A stretch of DNA of 64,000 nucleotides, taken from contig CAVQEJ010000003.1 in NCBI GenBank assembly GCA_963711505.1, forward strand, positions 1,612,001-1,676,000. The letters are read 5' to 3'. Made by a program: the position numbers and the translations under genes. This document shows positions 55,071 through 62,336 of this stretch, one piece after another. Position 1 is the stretch's first letter, and every line of letters begins with the position of its first letter. A model generated the notes under the pieces. The model searched no databases and was not told where the DNA came from. It was given only the letters and a program-made list of their open reading frames with translations. Origin of the DNA: JAGWRA01 sp963711505. Its GTDB lineage: Bacteria; Acidobacteriota; Vicinamibacteria; Vicinamibacterales; CAVVIG01.

Positions 55071-56612
55071 CTAGCTGAGCAGACGCCGGACCCTTACAGC
55101 TATCTCAATCGGCTTGAACGGCTTGATCACGTAATCATTGGCCCCCAGGTGGATGGCCTGCCGCACGTCGCCCGCCCGCCCGCTGGCCGAGAGCACCAGC
55201 ACCCGCGGCCTGGCCTCGCTCCGCTGCTCGAGCTCCGCCAGCAGCTCGAAACCACTCATTTCAGGCATGTTGAGGTCGAGAATCAGCAGGTTCGGCCGCC
55301 GATGAATGACGGCATCGAGGGCCACCCGGCCGTCGCCGCAGACGGTCGTCTCGTAGCCGGCCGCCCGCAGCTGGCCGTCGAGAATCCGCGCAATGTCGGG
55401 ATCGTCCTCGGCAATGACGATCCGCCCCTGGGACCGGACGGCGGCCGACCCCGTCCGCTCGCCACGGGTGCCGGCCACCTCTCCCCACTGGCGCGTCTGC
55501 ACGAGCGCTTCGTCGGCTTCGGTCAGCAGCGATTCCAGGTCGAGCTGTCCCGCCATCCCGGTACCGGCCACGCCCGCACAGGCGGGGGTCCGGTCCCGCC
55601 CCTGCACCTGGGGCAGCACGTTGCGGAGCCAGCCGGCGACCTGGCCACTGGCACGCCGCGCCAGCAGCAAAACGATGTAGTCGCCGCGATAGTGAGCGAC
55701 CAGATCGCGGGGCCGCAACTCGTCGAGGATCGGACGCAGGTCGGCGCCTTCCGGTACGCGGATCAGCGCCAGCGACGCCGCCGACCGCTGGAGGACCTCC
55801 CGCGCGGCTGGCAGGAACGTGTCGAAGCCCGACAGGCTGGCCACGGTCGTTCCACCCGCTGAGGGCGCCGCCGGCGCCCGCCGGCGCCCGAGCAGGACGG
55901 AGAGCCGGAGCGTGAGCTGCTCGGCGTCGATCGGCTTCTCCACGTAGTCATCAGCGCCCAGCGCCAGCCCCAGGGATCGGTCCTGCTCGTCGGTCCGTGC
56001 CGTCACGAACATCACCGGCACGCCCGACAGCGAGCTGGCCTTCAGCGCGCGGCAGAAGGCGTACCCGTCGACGCCCGGCAACTCGACGTCGAGGATGATC
56101 GCATCGGGCGGCTCGTCGGTGGAGGCCGCCAGGCCGTCCTCGGCCGAGCCGACGGCGACCGGCCGGTAGCCGGCCGCCGTCAACCAGGCCGTCATGACGG
56201 TCCGCTGCTCTTCGTCGTCTTCGATGATGAGGATGTGGTGGGGCTGCTCGGCCGGGGCGACGGCCCAGTCCGGCGGCGGCGCGGCCATCTCGAGCCGGAA
56301 GGCGGCCTGCAGGCCGTCGATCGCCTCGCGCCAGGTCGCGCGCTCGATCTCCATCGGTGAAGCGGCCAGTGTCAGCTGTTCGAGGTCGGAGGCGCGTTCG
56401 CTGACCGCACCGAAACCGAGCGTCCCGGCCAGCCCGGCGAGCTGATGCACCTGCTTCCGCAGCGTCGCGAGCGGTCCCCCGCTCCTCTGCACCACCGCCG
56501 CGTCGACGAGGAGATCGATCGACCGCAGACGCTCGTCGAACGTCGAGATGAACCGGGAGCGCATCTCGCGCAGTGCGACATCGGGATCGTCGGGATCGAA
56601 GGGCGTACTCAC
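55071..56612 (-). CDS. Phosphorelay hub: Hpt - receiver - degenerate GGDEF - receiver
   Basis: 513 residues from a GTG at 56612. Hpt domain: His 56 in LRKQVHQLAGLAGTLGFGA. REC 1 (~125-235): ILIIEDDEEQR, AIILDVELPGVDGY, GADDYVEKPID. A middle domain (~250-375) resembles a diguanylate cyclase: VAHYRGDYIVLLLARRA sits where RxGGDEFxxLL should be, and LLTEADEALVQTRQWG where ADxALYxAK ends the fold; RGDYI replaces GGDEF, so cyclase activity is unlikely. REC 2 (~395-513): IVIAEDDPDIARIL, LLILDLNMPEMSGF, NDYVIKPFKP. Its role may be to collect or redistribute phosphoryl groups and to bind c-di-GMP or nothing. Neighbours suggest one pathway. Confidence 0.8.
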   Translation of the reverse strand: MSTPFDPDDPDVALREMRSRFISTFDERLRSIDLLVDAAVVQRSGGPLATLRKQVHQLAGLAGTLGFGAVSERASDLEQLTLAASPMEIERATWREAIDGLQAAFRLEMAAPPPDWAVAPAEQPHHILIIEDDEEQRTVMTAWLTAAGYRPVAVGSAEDGLAASTDEPPDAIILDVELPGVDGYAFCRALKASSLSGVPVMFVTARTDEQDRSLGLALGADDYVEKPIDAEQLTLRLSVLLGRRRAPAAPSAGGTTVASLSGFDTFLPAAREVLQRSAASLALIRVPEGADLRPILDELRPRDLVAHYRGDYIVLLLARRASGQVAGWLRNVLPQVQGRDRTPACAGVAGTGMAGQLDLESLLTEADEALVQTRQWGEVAGTRGERTGSAAVRSQGRIVIAEDDPDIARILDGQLRAAGYETTVCGDGRVALDAVIHRRPNLLILDLNMPEMSGFELLAELEQRSEARPRVLVLSASGRAGDVRQAIHLGANDYVIKPFKPIEIAVRVRRLLS

Positions 56613-56724
56613 GTCTGACTATCGCGGAACGAGACCGGGTCCCCGGGCTCGATGGACCAGCTGCCGTCCGTGCCTGTTTCACAGTGTACGGGATGACGCG
56701 GGCGATCAGAAGCCCCGTGCAGGG

Positions 56725-57593
56725 CTACGCCCGCAGCACGGGCGCGGGTTCCCGGAGGAGTGCCTCGAACGCGGCCGTCCGCCACGCCCGCTGCGCGCGC
56801 CGGAACGCCGCGCCATCGGCCGCCGTCATGCGGCCGACGAGCACGCCGGGCGCCGGCAGGTCGACGGCACCGCGCAGGGTCGTCGCGGTCGCCCGGTCTC
56901 CCCCGGCTGGCGACGGGAACAGGGCCGCGTGCAGCGCGTCGCCGCGCGCCTCGTCCAGCCGCCGATCGCACGCGAGCAGCGACCCGAGGTACGGGTGCGA
57001 TCCCATGGCCCAGCGGGCGGCCGGATCCGCCTCGCCTTGCCCGAGCGCGAACCGTTCCAGGTACACCAGTGCGCCGTCGCGGCGCAGGGCGGTTTCCAAC
57101 GCGAGATGCGCGAACTGCCAGCGTTCGCCCCGTCGCACGCGGCCGGCCATCAGGCCCTCGCACCAGAACAGCCGGCCCTCGCCCTCGACATCGAACGCGA
57201 TCCGCTGATCGAGACGGGCCCGCGCGAACGGGATGAGCGGATCGAAGCAGCCGTGCAGCTCTCCCCCATCGTCGACCCGCACGTGCAGGTGCTGCGTGGC
57301 CGTCGCCTCGCCCCGGCCGGACGGGTGCAGCTGCTGCGCCGCCTGTGAGGTGACGATCGCCCGCGCGCCGGCCCGCACTCGGATGTCGATCGCCAGGGCA
57401 TCTCCGCCGAAGAGGCCGGCCGTCGCCTGCACGACGATGAAGTGCGCCCGATCGTCACCCGCCGGGTAGAAGAGCGGACGGATGGCGAACGGCGGATCCG
57501 CGTACGCATGGCGCAGCGCGGTCCGGCCGCCGGCCGGTGCGAAGTCGAGCACGAGGCGGCACGGCCGATTCACGGCCGGCGCAGCCACGGGGC

Positions 57594-57597
<4 letters not shown>
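56725..57597 (-). CDS. ureD: Urease accessory protein UreD
   Basis: 290 residues. UreD/UreH landmarks: LVLDFAPAGGRTALRHAYADPPFAIRPLFY, QATAGLFGGDALAIDIRV, IVTSQAAQQLHPSGRGEA and GRLFWCEGLMAGRVRRGE. It forms the UreDFG complex that delivers nickel to the apoenzyme. The start overlaps the UreG stop by four bases (ATGA). Last gene of ureABCEFGD. Placement of ureD at the end is a common variant. Confidence 0.95.
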
Positions 57598-58229
<632 letters not shown>

Positions 58230-58284
58230 GCGTCTCCGTCCAGTGGCCGTTCTGCCTTCCAACAATCATGCTCTCGTCGCCGCA

Positions 58285-58350
58285 GAACGGCGGAGCGGAG
58301 CGGGGCATCGGGCCCCGCGAGCGACTGAGCCGGGTCCGGGGCAAAGCCCC
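58285..58350. repeat. Hairpin-rich dispersed repeat in the ureF-ureG gap
   Basis: GGGGCAAAGCCCC at 58338-58350 (5-bp stem) and CGGGGC at 58301-58306 pairing with GCCCCG at 58312-58317. Read on the minus strand, GGGGCTTTGCCCC then CCCGGCTCA then TCGCTCGC parallels the ureB repeat's GGGGCTCCGCCCC, CCCCGGCTC and TCGCTCGC, so the two are probably related copies in the same orientation relative to the genome's hairpin family. Confidence 0.55.
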
Positions 58351-58356
58351 CGTAAG

Positions 58357-59046
58357 TCAGGATCGGAACAGCCGGCTGTAGACCTGCCGGTGTCCCATCT
58401 GTTCGATCTCATGAGCCGGGGCGAACGACTGCGGCGCCCTCGGACCGCGGGCCAGCATGCCGTCGACGGCTGCCGGCAGCGCCGCCAGCCGTCCGGCGAG
58501 CAGCCGCTGCGCCTCCTGCTGGCCGATGGACATCAGCCGCAGCGCCGCCGAGGCGATGCCGGCCAGCCGCCCGTACCCGTAGCCGAGCAGCATGGCGCGC
58601 GCGTCGAGCCCGGCCGATGCGGCGACGACGCCGTACGCGATCGGCAGGTTCGCCTCCAGCCGCTGGCCCGCGACGACCGTCGCAAAGGCCTCGACCGGCT
58701 CCGAGGGATGCAGTGCCCGCCAGGTCGCCAGCAGACGGCGCCCGACGAGACTGCTGCCCGCCCGCGTGGCCGCCGCCGGCTTCAGCGCGGTGACCTCCCG
58801 ATCGAGGCGCGCAATCGTCTCCCAGTCCGCGCGCGCAAAGGCCGCCGCCGCGCCGAGCGCCGCCGGCCCGTCACAGCCGGCGATGACCGAATCGACCACG
58901 TGGCGCATCCAGCCGTCGAGATCGGCGCCGTCGCGCACCCGCCCGCCGGTCACGGCGGTCTCCAGGCCGTCCGAGTAGGCGAATCCGCCCGTCGGGAAGA
59001 GCGTGTCGTTCAGCTGCAGCGCGTGGAGGAAGGCCAGCGGGTGCAT
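58357..59046 (-). CDS. ureF: Urease accessory protein UreF
   Basis: 229 residues if started at MHPLAFLHALQLNDTLFPTGG (59046, GGAG 11 bases upstream); an ATG at 59073 would add nine residues. Landmarks: FPTGGFAYSDGLETAV, RAGSSLVGRRLLATWRALH, LPIAYGVVAASAGLDARAMLLGYGYGRLAGIASAALRLMSIGQ and the C-terminal EIEQMGHRQVYSRLFRS. UreF bridges UreD and UreG and controls the UreG GTPase. Confidence 0.93.
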   Translation of the reverse strand: MHPLAFLHALQLNDTLFPTGGFAYSDGLETAVTGGRVRDGADLDGWMRHVVDSVIAGCDGPAALGAAAAFARADWETIARLDREVTALKPAAATRAGSSLVGRRLLATWRALHPSEPVEAFATVVAGQRLEANLPIAYGVVAASAGLDARAMLLGYGYGRLAGIASAALRLMSIGQQEAQRLLAGRLAALPAAVDGMLARGPRAPQSFAPAHEIEQMGHRQVYSRLFRS

Positions 59047-59084
59047 ATCAAGCGGGACTCCGCGCGGATTCATTGAATCGCTGC

Positions 59085-59600
59085 TCAGTCGTGACGATGC
59101 CGGCGCCCGGTTCGTGGCGTCCGGACGTGCGCGTGTCCCTGGTCGTCGTCGTGGCCGTGCCCGACGCGCGCGATGGCCGGCGTGAAGCGGCGGTGGGCGG
59201 CGGCGTACGGAATGCGCAACTGCTCGAGCAACTGCTCGACTCCCGGCAGTCGCGGGCAGATCAGCTCCCCCTCGGCGATCATCAGCGGCTGGTGGCGGTT
59301 GCCGATGTGGTACGCGTTCCACGCCCATTCCTGCGGCGTCTGCGGCGCGATGACGAAGACGTCTTCCTCGGCCTCGCGGACGCGCACGACGCGCTGCATG
59401 GGCTCGAGCACCAGACGGTCGCCTTCCTGCAGGGTGTTCCCGGGCGGCAGCGACAGGCCGAACTCGATCCCCTGGTCGGTCCGACGACGGGCGTGGCCCT
59501 TCTGGCGATCCTCCCAGCCGAGCGTCAGGGTGTCCTCGGCGAACGCCGCCGCCGCGCCGCCGGGCGCCTCGTCACGATAAACGCGATCGACGATGAACAT
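59085..59600 (-). CDS. ureE: Urease accessory metallochaperone UreE
   Basis: 171 residues. N-terminal peptide-binding domain: MFIVDRVYRDEAPGG, FAEDTLTLGWEDRQKGHARRRT, FGLSLPPGNTLQEGDRLVLE; C-terminal domain AWNAYHIGNRHQPLMIAEGELICPRLPGVEQLL. The His-rich tail (VGHGHDDDQGHAHVRTP, RRHRHD) binds nickel. It delivers nickel to UreG. The ureC-ureE gap is 65 bases and contains an AATCGGGAATGAAGCATTCGGCAT-type word run like those at other gene borders. Confidence 0.93.
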   Translation of the reverse strand: MFIVDRVYRDEAPGGAAAAFAEDTLTLGWEDRQKGHARRRTDQGIEFGLSLPPGNTLQEGDRLVLEPMQRVVRVREAEEDVFVIAPQTPQEWAWNAYHIGNRHQPLMIAEGELICPRLPGVEQLLEQLRIPYAAAHRRFTPAIARVGHGHDDDQGHAHVRTPRTGRRHRHD

Positions 59601-59665
59601 GGGAGCGTCTCCGCATTGAGAATCGGGAATGAAGCATTCGGCATCCAGGCTCCATGCTCCCGGCG

Positions 59666-61372
59666 TCAGAAGAGGAAGTACCGTTGCGCGAGCGGCAGCA
59701 CCGCCGCCGGCTCGCAGGTCAGCAGCACGCCGTCGGCGCGGACCTCGTAGGTCTCGGGGTCGACCTCGATCCGCGGCCGCGCATCGTTCAGCTTCAGATC
59801 GGCCTTGCGCACCGTCCGGCAGCCGTGCACGGCGACGGCCGGCCGGTCGAGGCCGGCGAGCGCGCCGCCGTCCAGCCCGGCCTGCGACACGAAGTGGACC
59901 GCCGTCCGGTTCGTCGCCCGGCCGTACGCGCCGAACATCCGCCGGCCGAGCACCGGCTGCGGCGTCGGAATCGACGCGTTGCCGTCCCCCATCGCCGCGC
60001 CGGCGATGAAGCCGCCCTTGATGATGACCTCCGGCTTCACGCCGAAGAAGGCCGGCTTCCACAGCACGAGGTCCGCCATCTTGCCGACCTCCAGGGAGCC
60101 GACCGTGTCGGCGATGCCGTGCGCGAGCGCCGGATTGATCGTGTACTTCGCCACGTAGCGCCGCACGCGCAGGTTGTCGTGCCGCGCCGGCTCCCCCGGC
60201 AGCGATCCCCGCTGCTTCTTCATCTTGTCGGCCGTCTGCCACGTGCGGCAGACGACCTCGCCGATCCGTCCCATCGCCTGCGAGTCGGACGACATGATGC
60301 TGAACGCGCCGAGATCGTGCAGCACGTCCTCGGCCGCAATCGTCTCGGCGCGGATCCGCGAGTCGGCGAACGCCACGTCCTCCGGAATCGACGGCGAGAG
60401 GTGGTGGCAGACCATCAGCATGTCGAGGTGCTCGTCCAGCGTGTTCCGCGTGAACGGCATCGTCGGATTCGTCGACGAAGGGAGGACGTTCGGCTCGCCG
60501 CAGAGGCGGATGATGTCGGGCGCGTGCCCGCCGCCCGCCCCCTCGGTGTGGTAGGTGTGGATCGTGCGGCCGGCAATCGCCGCAATCGTGTCCTCGACGA
60601 AGCCGGCCTCGTTCAGCGTGTCGGTGTGGATCGCCACCTGAACGTCGAAGCGGTCGGCCACCTGCAGGCATTGATCGATCGCCGCCGGCGTCGTTCCCCA
60701 GTCCTCGTGGAGCTTCAGGCCGAGGGCGCCGGCCTCGATCTGCTCGACGAGCGCCCCGGGCATCGTGCCGTTGCCCTTGCCGAGGAAGCCGAAGTTCAGG
60801 GGAAAGGCCTCGACCGCCTCGTACATCCGCCGGATGTGCCACGGACCGGGCGTGCAGGTCGTCGCCTTCGTGCCGGTGGCCGGGCCGGTGCCGCCGCCGA
60901 TGAGCGTGGTGATGCCGGCGTAGAAGGCCTCGGGAATCTGGTTCGGCGAGATGAAGTGGACGTGGGCGTCGATGGCGCCGGCCGTCAGGATATGCCCTTC
61001 GCCGGCCAGGACCTCCGTCGAGGCGCCGATCTCCATGCCCGGCGTCACGCCGTCCATGATCCACGGGTTGCCCGCCTTGCCGATGGCCGCGATGCGGCCG
61101 TCGCGCACGGCGACGTCGGCCTTGTAGATGCCGGTGTAGTCGAGCACGACGGCATTGGTGATGACGAGATCGGGCGCCCCGGCCGCGCGGCTGGCGCCCG
61201 GCATCTGGCCCATGCCGTCGCGGATCACCTTCCCGCCGCCGAACTTCGCTTCGTCGCCGTACGTCGTGTGGTCGCGCTCGATTTCGATGATGAGGTCCGT
61301 GTCGGCGAGACGCACGCGGTCGCCGGTCGTCGGCCCGTAGTGATCGGCGTAGGTGCGGCGATCAATCTTCAT
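59666..61372 (-). CDS. ureC: Urease alpha subunit UreC
   Basis: 568 residues, the usual length. Nickel-enzyme motifs are intact: AIDAHVHFISPNQ, LKLHEDWGTTPAAID (carbamylated lysine in LKLHED), HTDTLNEAGFVEDT, TEGAGGGHAPDIIRLC, and MVCHHLSP with the active-site flap Cys-His. Hydrolyses urea to ammonia and carbamate using two nickel ions. Overlaps ureB by four bases. Gene and motifs are uninterrupted, unlike several neighbours in the window. Confidence 0.98.
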   Translation of the reverse strand: MKIDRRTYADHYGPTTGDRVRLADTDLIIEIERDHTTYGDEAKFGGGKVIRDGMGQMPGASRAAGAPDLVITNAVVLDYTGIYKADVAVRDGRIAAIGKAGNPWIMDGVTPGMEIGASTEVLAGEGHILTAGAIDAHVHFISPNQIPEAFYAGITTLIGGGTGPATGTKATTCTPGPWHIRRMYEAVEAFPLNFGFLGKGNGTMPGALVEQIEAGALGLKLHEDWGTTPAAIDQCLQVADRFDVQVAIHTDTLNEAGFVEDTIAAIAGRTIHTYHTEGAGGGHAPDIIRLCGEPNVLPSSTNPTMPFTRNTLDEHLDMLMVCHHLSPSIPEDVAFADSRIRAETIAAEDVLHDLGAFSIMSSDSQAMGRIGEVVCRTWQTADKMKKQRGSLPGEPARHDNLRVRRYVAKYTINPALAHGIADTVGSLEVGKMADLVLWKPAFFGVKPEVIIKGGFIAGAAMGDGNASIPTPQPVLGRRMFGAYGRATNRTAVHFVSQAGLDGGALAGLDRPAVAVHGCRTVRKADLKLNDARPRIEVDPETYEVRADGVLLTCEPAAVLPLAQRYFLF

Positions 61373-61872
61373 GGTTCATCGGGGCTCCGCCCCGCCCCCC
61401 GGCTCCCTTCACTCGCTCGCCTCTCGCGGCTCGCACCGTTCCGGTCGCGGGGCCCGCTGTGCGGGCCGCTGGCTCGCCGGGCTCCGCCCGGACCGTCAAC
61501 GGGGTTTCCTTCTGAAACCGCGAAGTCCCGGACGCGCTCGAGCGCCTGGCGCCGCACCGTCTCGTCGTCCAACAGGCCGTTCACGAGCCCGTTGATCCCG
61601 TGCACGTGCCGCGTCCCGCCCAGCGCCACCAGCTCCACCTCGCGGGTATCCCCCGGCTCGAAGCGGACGGCCGTGCCGGCCGGAATGTTCAGCCGCATGC
61701 CGTAGGCGCGCACCCAATCGAAGGCGAGCCAGCGATTGACTTCGAAGAAGTGACAGTGCGAGCCGATCTGGACCGGCCGGTCGCCGAGGTTCGCCACCGG
61801 CAGGGTGACGGTCGGGCGGCCCGCGTTGGCCTCGATCGGCGTCGAGGCGAGGAGATATTCACCGGGAATCAT
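61369..61872 (-). CDS. ureB: Urease beta subunit UreB with repeat-encoded C-terminal extension
   Basis: 167 residues, against roughly 100-125 typical. The conserved part (MIPGEYLLASTPIEANAGRPTV ... VQIGSHCHFFEVNRWLAFD, RVRDFAVSEGN) ends near residue 122. The last ~45 residues (GPGGARRASGPHSGP..., RNGASRERRASEG) are Gly/Arg/Ser-rich and encoded by a hairpin-rich repeat at 61381-61491 also found at 7470-7636. The extension keeps the ATGA overlap with ureC, so the repeat inserted or expanded near the 3' end without breaking coupling. Structural subunit of urease. Confidence 0.93.
   Translation of the reverse strand: MIPGEYLLASTPIEANAGRPTVTLPVANLGDRPVQIGSHCHFFEVNRWLAFDWVRAYGMRLNIPAGTAVRFEPGDTREVELVALGGTRHVHGINGLVNGLLDDETVRRQALERVRDFAVSEGNPVDGPGGARRASGPHSGPRDRNGASRERRASEGSRGAGRSPDEP
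61381..61491. repeat. Hairpin-rich dispersed repeat inside the ureB 3' end
   Basis: GGGGC/GCCCC stem 61381-61393; TTCACTCGCTCGC at 61408-61420 and CCGTTCCGGTCGCG at 61436-61449 are exact copies of 7474-7486 and 7501-7514; GGCCCGC/GCGGGCC stem 61451-61467 with loop TGT; CCGGGC/GCCCGG stem 61477-61491. Its three hairpins are in the same order as in the upstream-of-iorA copy. Confidence 0.8.
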
Positions 61873-62231
61873 GCGTCGGGTCCTTCGCCCGATCCGCGAT
61901 CCGGCCGGGCGCCGTCGCCGTCCGGCGCCGCCGCAATCGGGCGATGGATCGTGACGAGCTTCGTGCCGTCGGGAAAGGTCCCCTCGACCTGGATCTCGGG
62001 GATCATCTCGGCCACGCCGTCCATGACCTCCTCGGCCGGCAGGATCCGCCGGCCGAGACTCATGATCTCGGCCACGGTGCGCCCGTCGCGGATGTGCTCG
62101 AGCAGCTCGGCGGTGATGAAGGCGACGGCTTCGGGATAGTTCAGCTTCAGGCCGCGGGCGCGTCGCCGACGGGCGACTTCGGCCGCGGTGAAGACGAGCA
62201 GCTTTTCCTGTTCGCGGGGGGTGAGGTGCAT
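61869..62231 (-). CDS. ureA: Urease gamma subunit UreA
   Basis: 120 residues. MHLTPREQEKLLVFTAAEVARRRRARGLKLNYPEAVAFITAELLEHIRDG, RTVAEIMSLGRRILPAEEVMDGVAEMIPEIQVEGTFPDGTKLVTIH match UreA. The C-terminal ~20 residues (AAAPDGDGARPDRGSGEGPDA) are an extra tail. First gene of the operon and overlaps ureB by four bases. A repeat lies upstream, between it and the TonB receptor gene stop. Confidence 0.96.
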   Translation of the reverse strand: MHLTPREQEKLLVFTAAEVARRRRARGLKLNYPEAVAFITAELLEHIRDGRTVAEIMSLGRRILPAEEVMDGVAEMIPEIQVEGTFPDGTKLVTIHRPIAAAPDGDGARPDRGSGEGPDA

Positions 62232-62318
62232 GGGAACAACGGGCTACGGGCTGCGGGCTACGGGCTCCAGGCGGCAGGTTCCCATCGAACCGCAGCCCGG
62301 AGCCCGTGGCCCGGAGCC
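62232..62318. repeat. Word-built inverted repeat upstream of ureA
   Basis: Left arm 62238-62268 is a tandem run of ACGGGCT/GCGGGCT 7- to 8-base words. GGGCTGCGG at 62248-62256 pairs exactly with CCGCAGCCC at 62290-62298; ACGGGCTCC at 62260-62268 pairs with GGAGCCCGT at 62299-62307; GGGAAC at 62232-62237 pairs with GTTCCC at 62278-62283. The arms lie in the gap between the TonB receptor gene stop and ureA start, so the repeat may separate the two transcripts. Confidence 0.65.
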
Positions 62319-62336
62319 AGCTGACTCAGATCGGCC

